A stretch of 64,000 nt of DNA. It comes from Lampris incognitus (taxonomy: Eukaryota > Chordata > Actinopteri > Lampriformes > Lampridae). This document shows, piece after piece, positions 49,141 through 64,000 of the stretch. The stretch covers positions 60,869,732 through 60,933,731 of the forward strand of contig NC_079216.1 of the NCBI RefSeq assembly GCF_029633865.1, given 5' to 3'. A program made the position numbers and the translations under genes. Position 1 is the first letter of the stretch, and each line of letters opens with the position of its first letter. The notes under the pieces were generated by a model. It made no database searches. It worked only from the letters and a program-made list of their open reading frames with translations, and was not told where the DNA came from.

Positions 49141-49364
49141 TGGTAAGGGTGCTCAACAAATGAGGACCAGAGTATTAAGACAGATGTAGGAAAAACCTTT
49201 AATTCATAGCAGAACGAGCCTGTTTCATGCGCCACGCACTCATCAGCTGCTAATGTGATGAGTGCGTGGCGCATGAAACAGGCTCGTACTGAAATGTATT
49301 AACGTTTTTTTTTCCCCTACATCTGTTTTAGTATTCTGCTCCTCATTTGTTGAGCACTCTTACC
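49141..49364. mobile_element. Foldback (long inverted repeat) element
   Basis: The inner arms 49214-49245 and 49256-49287 are perfect 32-bp inverses (with CATGCGCCACGCACTCATCA) around a 10-base loop. The arms continue imperfectly to TGGTAAGGGTGCTCAACAAA on the left and its inverse TTTGTTGAGCACTCTTACCA on the right. No ORF is present and no target duplication was confirmed. Confidence 0.75.
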
Positions 49365-49394
49365 AACGCCATTGATGGGCTCCGGAAAAACCCC

Positions 49395-49432
49395 ACTATA
49401 TACGTATATATACACGTGTATATACGTGTGTG

Positions 49433-49490
<58 letters not shown>

Positions 49491-49570
49491 CACACACACA
49501 CATATATATATATATACACATATATATATATATATTTACACAAACACACACATATATATTTATATATGGA
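49395..49570. repeat. (TA)n/(CA)n microsatellite
   Basis: Alternating TATA and CACA tracts only. Confidence 0.9.
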
Positions 49571-49599
49571 ATGAACATTTGATAGATAATGATCTTTGA

Positions 49600-49940
49600 T
49601 AGGGCTGTGCAATATATCGATATATCTGTAGCATAATATGAAACTAGATATCGTCTGGGATTTTGGATATCATAATATAAGTGTGGCCTTTTCCTGGTTT
49701 TAAAGGCTGCATTACAGTAAAAGTGATGTAATTTCCTGAACTTACCAGACTGTTGTAGCTGTTATTATTTGCCTTTATCCACTTAGTTATTATATAGACA
49801 TTACTGATGATTATTTATCAAATATCTGATGGTGTAAATGTTCTGTGAAAGCACCAGTGGTCATCCCCACAGTACCGATATCGAGGCATTTGGTTCAAAA
49901 ATATCAAGATATATGATTTTGTCCATATTGCCCAGCCCTA
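49600..49940. mobile_element. hAT-type MITE whose right flank is split by a SINE
   Basis: It starts TAGGGCTGTGCAATATATCG and ends ATATTGCCCAGCCCTA. The left target copy ATCTTTGA is at 49592-49599. The right copy is found intact only beyond the SINE (50379-50386), because the SINE duplicated CAGCCCTAATCT when it landed. Confidence 0.8.
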
Positions 49941-49944
49941 ATCT

Positions 49945-50370
49945 CCCCCCCCACCCCCCGTTTCTCCCCAATTGTATCTGGCCAATTAAATGACCCTACT
50001 CTTCTGAGTCGCTGCTCCACCCCCATGCCGATCCGGGGAGGGCTGCAGACTACCACATGCTTCCTCCAATACAGGTGGCGTCACCAGCCACTTCTTTTCA
50101 CCTGACAGTGAGGAGTTTCACCAGGGGGACGTAGTGCGTGAGAAGGTCACGCTATTCCCCCCAGCCCCCCCCCCCAAACAAGTGCCCAGAACGACCAAAG
50201 GAGGTGCTAGTGCAGCGACCAGGACACATACCCACATCTGGCTTCCCTGAGACACGGCCAGTTGTGTCTGTAGGGATGTCCGGCCAAGCTGGAGGCAACA
50301 CAGGGATTTGAAGCGGCGATCTCCACATTGGCAGGCAACGGAAAAGACCGCCACACCACCCAGATGCCCC
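49945..50370 (-). repeat. tRNA-headed SINE (family 1), copy b, inserted in a MITE end
   Basis: Same family as 45946-46357. The 12-bp target duplication CAGCCCTAATCT (49933-49944 and 50371-50382) includes the last bases of the MITE 49600-49940. Confidence 0.85.
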
Positions 50371-50523
50371 CAGCCCTAATCTTTGATATATGTGATGCAT
50401 GATTTATAATGGCTGGGTTAATGGATTATATATAGACAGCGAATGCATAAAAATATTTACATTGAAAAAGATTTATATACTGAGAATTTAAAGATATTGA
50501 ATGAAAAAAAGTATATATATATG

Positions 50524-50525
<2 letters not shown>

Positions 50526-50580
<55 letters not shown>
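50526..50580. repeat. (CA)n microsatellite
   Basis: About 27 CA units directly before the LINE fragment at 50581. Confidence 0.95.
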
Positions 50581-50582
<2 letters not shown>

Positions 50583-51066
50583 TGTGGTGGTTGACAAAGT
50601 GTACAGGAATATTTGTACTGAATACAGACTGGAAGTCCCCAAGTCCAAATGGGAGACACTGCTGAAGGTGGTTGAGAATGACAGAGCTAAGATCCGGTGG
50701 GACTTCAAGTTTCAGACGGACAAGCAGGTGCTGGCTAACCAACCAGGCATTGTGGTGGTCGACAAGGAACAGAAGACGGCAGCGGTGATCACTGTAGCGA
50801 TCCTGAGTGACGGCAACTTCGGGAAGAAAGAGCACGAGGAGCTAGAGAGATACCAAGAGCTGAGGGAAGAACTAGATTGGATGTGGAAGGTGAAATCCTC
50901 AGTAGTCCCAGTGGTCATAGGAGCACTAGGGGCTGTGACCCCCAAACTGGGGGAGTGGCTCCAGCAGATTCCAGGAACAACATCTGAGGTCTCTGTCCAG
51001 AAGAGTGTAGTCCTAGGACCAGCTAAGATACTGAGCAGAACCCTCAAACACCCAGGCCTCTGGTAG
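50581..51066 (+). pseudogene. C-terminal fragment of a non-LTR retrotransposon polyprotein
   Basis: An open 161-codon stretch follows a (CA)n tract (50526-50580) and ends in TAG. It has YRLEVPKSKWETLLKVVEND, DIxFQTDKQV-like sequence, IVVVDKEQKTAAVITVAI, SDGNFGKKEHEELERYQELR, VVPVVIGALGAVTPKLGEWL and a closing AKILSRTLKHPGLW. I associate this pattern with the C-terminal region, after the reverse transcriptase, of a LINE group common in fish genomes. The DKEQK...VAI segment looks like a restriction-enzyme-like nuclease core, but the expected acidic residue before VAI reads T. The reverse transcriptase itself is absent. Confidence 0.55.
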
Positions 51067-52164
51067 AGGACCCGAGCTTGAGGAAGACACACACCACCTA
51101 AAAAGGGTTGAGAGGGAAATTTATATATTTAATATGTCTCACAGATTCAATGACTGCGGTGTAGAACTGAGTCAACAGCTCCTGTGGCAGGCCAAATTTC
51201 CTCAATTGCACAGAAAGAACATCCTCTGCTGGGCCTTTTTGAGGATGGAGTTGATGTTGGTCTCCCACTTCAGGTCTTTGGAAATGGTAGTTACCAGAAA
51301 CTTGAAGGCCTCCACATTTGACAAATGGCTGTTGGATATTGTGAGGGGGGCAGTGCTGAGGGGTGTCTCCTAAAGTCCACTGTCGTCTCCAAGTCTTGAG
51401 CATGTTCAGCTCCAAGTTGTTTTGACTACACCAGAGCACCAGCCACTCAACTTCCCACCGATATGAAGACTCGTCACCATCCTGGATGAGTCTGATGACC
51501 GTAGTGTTGTCTGCAAACTTCAGTTGGGTCCTTGGAGGTGCAGTCATTGGTGTAGAGGGAGAAGAGCAGTGGGGAGAGGACACATCCCTGGGAAGTTCCA
51601 CTGCTGACTGTCCATATACCAGAAGTGACTTCCCCCAGCCTCACTTGCTGTTTGCTGCCTGTCAGGAAGCTGGTGATCCACTGACAGGTGGCAGGGGAAT
51701 ACAGTGAGCTGGGAGAGTTTGGAGGGGAGGATTTCTGGAATGATGGTGTTGAACGCCAAGCTTAAGTCCACAAACACGATCCTTGCGTATGTCGCTGGGC
51801 AGTCAAGGTGCTGCAGGATGTAGTGCAGTCCCAAGTTGACTGCATCATCCACTGACCTGTTTGCCCGGTAGGCAAACTGCAGGGGGCCCAGAGGGTGTCC
51901 TGTGACATTCTTCAGGTGGGCCAACACCAGTCGTTCGAAAGTCCTCCTGACGACAGACGTCAGAGCGACAGGCCTTTGGTCCTGTGATGGAGGGTTTCTT
52001 TGGCACCACGATGACGGTGGAGTGTTTGAAGCAGGAGGGGACTTCACACAGCTCCAGGGATCTGTTGAAGATCTGCGTAATGATTGGAGCCAATTGGTAA
52101 ACAAAGGCTTTAAGACAGGATGGGGAGACAACATCTGGACCCGGTACTTTCCTGGTCTTTTACC

Positions 52165-52203
52165 CAATTTCCCCTCAGGGATTAATAAAGTGATTCTGAT
52201 TCT
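52165..52203 (+). repeat. LINE-type 3' tail fragment
   Basis: CAATTTCCCCTCAGGGATTA followed by AATAAAGTGATTCTGATTCTG is a typical teleost LINE tail, lying antisense within the LINE relic. Confidence 0.5.
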
Positions 52204-52369
52204 GTCTCTGGAAAAGCCAGCTGACATCCTCTACACGTGTCTTGAGTTCAGCCTAAGTATCAGGGGGAGGGTAAGGGAGTTGCCAGATGTGTGATGGGGG
52301 CTGTTGTCATTGGGCTGGGGTGGGTGAGGGGTGTGAATTTGTCTCTCTCAAACCTCCAATAGAAGACAT

Positions 52370-52550
52370 TCAGGTCAAGTCAAGTCAAAACAAGTCAAAA
52401 CAAGTCAATTTTATTTGTACAGCCCAATATTACAAATTTGCCCCGGGATGCTTTACAGCAACGTAACATCCTGTTCTTAGACCCTCGCATCAGATAAGGA
52501 GCAACTCCCTAAAAAAAACCTTTAACAGGGAGGGGAAAAAAATTAGTCAC
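52370..52550. repeat. Interspersed repeat with AAGTCAATTTTATTTGTACA start
   Basis: The CAAGTCAAAA repeats, AGTCAATTTTATTTGTACAG, TTAGACCCTCGCATC and ACTCCCTAAAAAAAACC make up a widespread teleost repeat. It interrupts the L2 relic. Confidence 0.5.
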
Positions 52551-53011
52551 ACGTCTGAGTGAGAGAAGGATGTGTCAGCCAGGTCTTTGTTTGCCCATGG
52601 GGGGACGGTCTTCTGTAGTTTGTGCTGTCTTTCAGGCCTCTCCACACTGACACAGGGTCGTTGGCTGAAAACCTGTTTTTCAGTTTTCCAGTGTAGCTTC
52701 TTTTAGCCACTCTGATCTCCTTTGTCAGTGCATTTCCAGCCTGCTTGTACAGGCTCTATCCCCACTGCTGTAGGCATCCTGCATAGCCTGTCTAAGTTGT
52801 CTTAGTTTGGTTGTGAACCATGGCTTGTTATTGATGTATGTGCAAAAGGTCTTGGTTGGTACACGTCTTCCCAAAAGCTGATGTAAGATGTCACAGTGTC
52901 AGTTAGTTCATCCAGGTTGCAAGCTCCAGCTTCAAATACACCCCAATTGGTGCAGTTAAAACAGTCATGCAGTTCCTGCTTTGCTTAGCTGGGCCATTTT
53001 TTTTCACTGTT

Positions 53012-55580
53012 TTAACCATGGGCTTTGCAGATTTTAGTTTCTGCCTGTAGATTTGAATAAAATGAACCAAGCAGTGATCGGAGTGCCTTGTGTGCCATAT
53101 TAAGTGTCATATTACCAATGGCTCGATTCTTGGCTAGTGATTTCTTGAGATTTTGCACTAATCGTTCAGCTAGACCATTACTTGCAGGATGGTAAGCAGG
53201 TGATTTGATGTGTTTCACTCAATTTTTGGTTAGAAATGACCCATATTCTTGTGATACAAATTGAGGTCCATTGTCTTACTACTTCTTTTGGTAACCCATA
53301 AGCAGTGAACAAATGTCTCAGTACTTCTATTGCTTTAGCTGAGGTGGTAGTGTGCATGTAAATGATCTCTGGCCATCTAGCATAAGCATCCATCACTACC
53401 AAGAACATCTGCTTGTTGTCTTCAGCAAAATCTAGATGTATTCTTTCCCAGGGACTTCCAGCCCATTTCCATGTATGTACTGGTGCGGTAAGACATACTA
53501 CGCTGCTGTTGGCAAATAGTACACTCACTCACTGAAACAGGGGTGAGAAACCCTGTACAAACCTCCTGTAGCATGAGGCCAGGCCTAAGAAGCTCTTCGG
53601 CTATTTCTGGTTGGTAGGGTGGGCCAGCTTGTGACGGCCTCCACCTTCTCCTCCATGGTGAAAATGCCATTCACCAGCCTGCAGTCTGAGCAGAGCCACC
53701 AGCCGCCTTTCTTCTTGGGGGACCATGACGACTGCTGGTGCCCAGAGGCTGTCAGAAGGCTCGATGATGTCTGCCTGCAGCATGGTAAATACACCTTCAT
53801 CACAAGCCTGTTGACGAGCCAGAGGGAGGCAGCGGGGGTACACTTGATAGGCCGTGGGTCCCCCGTATCAATCTTGTGCTGTACTAGGTGGTTCCTCCCC
53901 ATTTCCTCCTCATTCATGGCAAAACTGCCGTGGAACTCCAGTAGCAGCTGCCACAGCTGTGCTGTTGCTGGGGCTCTAGGCTACTACAGTTCTTCCTCCA
54001 TACCTCCCTTACTGCAGACACCGCTCCCTCCTCCCCCAACTGAGGCCTCAGGGAAGGGGCTAGAGCTGAGTGGCTAATGCTGGGGGTGATGGAGGGGGGC
54101 TCGCGCTGGGAGGGTGTCACAGGAGAACAAGACAAGGAAGAGGGGTCGCTGAAAATCTCCACTGCACTACTGGCTGGTGTAAAACGTCCGTCAGGGAGGC
54201 ATGGTAGGGATGTCAATGGGGGCATAGTGACAGCAGGCCCCCCTTTGAAGCTCACTGGGCCTCCTTCTAGGTCCAGCTGGCAGCCCGTAGCCCTAAAAAA
54301 AATCCAAACCCAGAATACGTGGGTCCTGCATCGCAGCTATCCACACCGGGTGACACACCGCCCTACCCCCTACAGTCACAGTCAACGTGTCTTTGCCTTT
54401 CAGAGGTGCTAGATCGACCGTGCGCAGTCGCACAGTGATGGGCTCAAACTGAGCCCAGCCCGGCACCACATCTGACCTCACCAAGGTCACGGTCAACTCT
54501 GTGTCCACTGGGGCAGAGAAGGACACCTCCTCCATGGTGACTAAGACATAACACAGGCATGCCCTACTGTGACGACAAGCTCCAGACATGTGCTATCATC
54601 TGCTTCTGGGGGGAGTGGAGCCCTGCTCCCCGGGCTGTGCTACTGGGCCCCTCCTGTTGACAGCGCGGCTTGAGAAAACAGGGTTGGAGTTGGGGTTGGG
54701 GTCAGCATATCCCCCTCTACACAGGCTCTAGCCAGTTCCCTGAGCCCTTGGTGACTCGGGGCACTCTCTGACCAAATGCCCAGGCTGACCACACCACACC
54801 CCCAGCAGACCCTGAGGCCCGGGCGTGGCCTGCGTGCTGTCTGTAGTGATACAGCCCTTATCAGTTCAGTCACTTCAGCCACCCATGCCAGCCTCTCTCC
54901 ATCCGAGGAGTACTCTGCTGCAGCCCTCACAGCAGGTGGGCTCTCCTTGTGATAGTTCCCGGTAGCCATACCCCACACACTCTCCCTCTCTCCACAGCCA
55001 TCTCCAAGGCTGCCTGCAAAGACTGTGGATGCTGCAGCTGCAACTGAATGCATAAGTCAGTGGGGAAGAGGGTTCTGATGAACTGATCTCGTGCCAGCTA
55101 GCTCTGTACATATGCCCACCACGTCAGGCTCTCTATGTTTTTGGTTAACACTCGCAGTGGCCCCCCAGATTTTTGGCATCGATTACACAGTTCATTACGC
55201 AGGAGCTCAGGCTGTAAACACTGTGCAAATCGCCTCTGCAGGGCCCCCACTCAAGCCCCGTAACTACATCTGCTCTCCGGGCTAAGCAGTAGCAGACAGG
55301 GCAGAGCATCGTCCATGAGGCACAAAACCAGCTGTAGTGCTTTAGTCTCTATCGACCACCCCTCTGCCTGGGCTAAAAGTTCAAATTGGGCGTGAAATCC
55401 CTGCCAGTCTGCCCTACCGGAGTACTTGGGCATTTTCACTGCTGTGGAAGCGACTGGGTGATGGGCACTGCCATGTTTATTTACATCCTGAGCCTTGGCC
55501 TTTGTCCCACATCCGGTGGAAGAAGAAACGGTGCGAAACGCCGATGACGGAGTCATGTCCGCGTTGACAGCCATCCTCAC
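53012..55580 (-). pseudogene. Ty3/Gypsy retrotransposon relic, internally deleted
   Basis: Minus-strand order: gag-like HPVASTAVKMPKYSGRADWQ (55580-55251); a zinc-knuckle remnant CWGCGVVSLGIW (near 54800-54770); protease-like region with VDTELTVTLV (54589-54293); the start of reverse transcriptase HKIDTGDPRPIKC and WWLCSDCRLVNGI (53917-53620); then directly integrase-like PWERIHLDFAEDNKQMFLVV (53528-53280) and IKSPAYHPASNGLAERLVQN (53218-53012). The catalytic part of the reverse transcriptase and RNase H are missing, and frameshifts are frequent. I could not find LTRs. It is inactive. Confidence 0.85.
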
Positions 55581-55866
55581 AGCAGACTCCCTCAGCTGAT
55601 TCTTCGCCTCACGTTAAGCTCTTCTGAGCTCCCTGGCCATGTCATCCGACCACCCGCATGCTCCTTCCTCCTCTCTCTCCCCTCTCCTCCTTCTTCACTC
55701 CCATCCCACCATAGCAATTCATGACAGGCAGCTAGCTAACTATCCCTCTCACTGACACAGAAACGTCCTTCCCACAGCAACTGGGGGCCATCTGGAGGGG
55801 ATATCACCTATCACCATGGGCCTCACAAACAATCCAAACAACAACAAAAAAAATTGAGCAATGGCA

Positions 55867-56606
55867 CAGAGCCAACGTTGGGAATCTCGATATGAGGAAG
55901 CTCTTTGATGCTGACAAGGACAGATTCAACAAATTCGGTACAACCTTCAAAACAGACGATGGAGACGTTCTGTTGGACAACTCCCAAGAATCTCATCGAT
56001 GAGGAAGTCATGGCCATGTTGCTCGCCATGGCCAAGTCAAGGGGAGTGGAGGAAGCCAGACAGATGTTCTCCAGCAAAAAGATCAAGTTCACTGAGGGCC
56101 ATGCTGTGCTTCACATCGCTCTTCATAACCGTTCCAACACACCTATCCATGTCGATGGCAATGATGTCATGCCAGAGGTCAACAGGGTTCTGGACAAGAT
56201 GAAGGCCTTCTGTCATAAAGTGCGCAGTGGTGAGTGGAAGAGCTTCAGTGGAAAGGCCATCACCGATGTCATCAACATCGGAGGTATCGGAGGTTCTGAC
56301 CTAGGCTCATTGATGGTGACAGGGGCCCTTAAGCCCTACTTGGAAGACAGACCCAACGTGTTGGTCGTGTCCAATATCAACGGCATTCACCTGGCTAAGA
56401 CCCTGGTTCAACTGAGCCCCGAGACAACCTTATTTATCATTGCCTCCAAGACATTCACCACTCAAGAGACCGTCACCAACGCCGAGTCCGCCAAGGATTG
56501 GTTCCTCCAGATTGCCAAAGACCAAACATTTTGTGGCGCTGTCTACCAATACACCCAAGGTGAAAGACTTTGGCCATTGACATGGACAACATGTTTGAGT
56601 TCTGAG
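55867..56606 (+). pseudogene. gpi: Glucose-6-phosphate isomerase retrocopy fragment
   Basis: An uninterrupted stretch corresponds to about residues 22-270 of glucose-6-phosphate isomerase: [84 protein letters not shown]. In vertebrates this span comes from many exons, and here it has no introns, so it is a processed copy. It is broken. A 1-nt shift near 55990 separates DVLLDNS from NLIDEEV. An extra glycine codon disrupts the [11 protein letters not shown] sugar-phosphate loop. A frame change near 56521 replaces the KHFVALSTN region. Homology stops at the MFEF equivalent with a TGA, so the C-terminal half, with its catalytic residues, is missing. It is not expected to encode an active enzyme. 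Confidence 0.9.
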
Positions 56607-57004
56607 CCCAAAACTTTATATTCGGGACAGCCCTAAATATACACACATATTATATATGATGGTTTACAATTCTTACACAATGACTAATTAAATTAATTTA
56701 CCTAATAATACTACTCATATAGACAACCAATTGCATTTACTGATTGATTTATTTAACAAAATTTCAGTTGGACATACATACATGTAACATGTAAACAGAA
56801 AATTTTGCCTTCTTGCTTTCAACAGTGCATGTTTCAATAAGCTAAGACACAAGTCGAGCTGGAATTAAGACATTGGCTGACGTCTATTTACACCATAAAT
56901 ATATCAAAATATATCCAGATCTATTATTTGCACAAAAATATTCAACGGTCCAATTTTCAAAAAGACTATGTATATCCTTGAAAGCAGGACACGTGTTGCA
57001 AGTA

Positions 57005-58008
57005 TTTTCTTTATTATTTTTAGCCCGGACCAAAAAAAGTGGCCTCTGAAAATGAGCAAGTTTAATAATAATAATTAAAAAAAAAGAAAAGAAACATGGC
57101 TGTATATCCAGTAACCAGGAGATAACGCTGAAGAGTGTGCAAGCTTCAGGTTATTTCTGACGAGGCAAATGGAGATGTTAACAGTAAACGGCGTTGTTGA
57201 CACAAGATCTCCGCACGTTAGCAAAGTAAGCAGAAGAACGTGTAAAAAAAAATAAAAATACAGCAGGTTATGAAGATCTGCTTCATCCTTTTCTCCTTTC
57301 GGTTGTCTTTGTTTGCAACCATCAGTTTGTTTGATATCCATAGGGCAATTTTCATCCAAATGGCCTTCACATACTGTAGTGTATGCAGCAAGCACAATGA
57401 GAAGAAAACTCGCTTTGAACAATCTGCAGCCCAATCCCAAGTGGGAGACTTCCAAGGCCAAAGTTGAGAGGGAACGTTTCTTTTTTCTGCCCTCCGCTCT
57501 CGGCTATAGGCCCTGTGTGATGGCCCGGCGGCCTGTCCAGGGTGCCTCCCCGCCTGCCACCCAATGATTGCTGGTATAGGCTCCAGCATCCCTGCGACCC
57601 CGAGTAAGGATGAGCGATTTGGATAATGGATGGATGGATGGACTCTCGGCTATATTATAAATTCATACAGTCAAGCCGTCACGATGCAGAAAATACTCGC
57701 TGTATTTTTGGAAAGGCAAATTTGATAAATGTGAATGTATATATCAAGAAATACTTCTCCTGAGGGCTACTAAGTGTGCAGCATGGCCTGAGGGAGTCAA
57801 AGGTCACCATGCAAGACAGGTTGGCTAGACCACACCTACTGGAGACCGCTGCATTCGCGGCATTCCCAAATAGCTAGCTTGTTCCTTCCCGTAAGCACAA
57901 GCTGGTGTTTAAAATATGTCTTAAGTGCAATTTTACAATTTCAGAACGGCCCAAATCCTCAAAACCAACACTCTTTTGACACTGGTGACTAAAGAAAAAC
58001 AAAAACTT
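57005..58008 (-). other. dapk2: Probable dapk2 3' UTR (classical isoform)
   Basis: Minus-strand AATAAA at 57015-57010 lies about 1 kb after the stop. Within this UTR, 57510-57645 is a 3' fragment of a tRNA-headed SINE with a (GGAT)n tail, antisense to the gene. Confidence 0.45.
57510..57645 (+). repeat. 3' fragment of SINE family 2 in dapk2 3' UTR
   Basis: GATGGCCCGGCGGCCTGTCC, ATAGGCTCCAGCATCCC and three to four GGAT units, antisense to dapk2. Confidence 0.7.
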
Positions 58009-63896
<5,888 letters not shown>

Positions 63897-64000
63897 CTGA
63901 AAATAGACACGGCAGCGTACTGCATCACACACACAACAGCGAGCCAAGGAAAAACAGTCCTCTCAAAATGTTCTGCATTGCGCACAGTTGTGTCACTGGC

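Larger units (their letters stand above)
51098..53005 (-). pseudogene. L2-type LINE reverse transcriptase relic
   Basis: On the minus strand, from right to left: NWGVFEAGACNLDELTDTVT (near 52940), FNRSLELCEVPSCFKHSTVI, RPVALTSVVRRTFERLVLAH, PLQFAYRANRSVDDAVNLGL, ARIVFVDLSLAFNTIIP, then LKFADNTTVIRLIQDGDESS. FADN stands where the catalytic FADD should be. Frameshifts and an insertion (about 52360-52560) break it. It is a non-LTR reverse transcriptase of the L2/CR1 kind that is abundant in teleosts. Confidence 0.85.

Overview
The window looks like nuclear DNA of a ray-finned (teleost) fish. The coding exons are small, GT-AG bounded and vertebrate-like. The intergenic DNA is packed with hAT, piggyBac, L2-like and Gypsy relics, several tRNA-headed SINE families, (CA)n/(GGAT)n microsatellites and an unusual number of long G/C homopolymer tracts. 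No bacterial-type genes or operons are present. Nearly all long open frames outside the genes below are chance frames in simple repeats.

Layout: 1-20,000 holds no gene I can support. It contains microsatellites, a 1.28-kb hAT-type element (4062-5340) with a retroelement nested in it, SINEs, two copies of a promoter-monomer repeat (about 1730-2299 and 17300-18095) and a few AT-rich islands that could be conserved regulatory DNA. A CpG island (about 20040-20835) starts a + strand gene that I recognise as ciart (circadian associated repressor of transcription, CHRONO). It has a probable non-coding first exon and five coding exons, 22524-26798, with a polyadenylation signal at 27759. The region 28,000-57,000 is a transposon graveyard: a hAT MITE (28532-28735); a piggyBac relic (about 30373-37034) that contains a whole hAT-like element (33096-36963) with an 8-bp target duplication; two hAT MITEs in opposite orientation, each carrying a 41-bp minisatellite (42022-42995, 43651-44994); a compound microsatellite of about 800 bp (47238-48040); a foldback element (49141-49364); a MITE interrupted by a SINE (49600-50386); LINE relics; a gutted Gypsy relic (about 53012-55580); and a retrocopy fragment of glucose-6-phosphate isomerase (55867-56606). 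From 57,000 to 64,000 the minus strand carries the 3' half of dapk2 (death-associated protein kinase 2). It has two alternative 3' ends: a ZIPK-like coiled-coil exon with its own stop (60983-61621) and the classical calmodulin-binding and tail exons (58952-58009).

The most interesting structure is a family of miniature LTR retroelements. The best copy is 40070-40491: two direct repeats of about 150 bp that begin TG and end CA, a primer-binding site matching the 3' end of tRNA-Leu, a 117-bp non-coding interior, a polypurine tract, and the same 4-bp sequence (ATAG) on both sides. Unusually, each LTR carries a tRNA-like domain with A-box and B-box sequences. Ten LTR copies lie in this window: as full elements, a solo LTR, and a tandem of three LTRs. 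The three insertions with intact flanks have target duplications ATAG, ATAT and ATAC.
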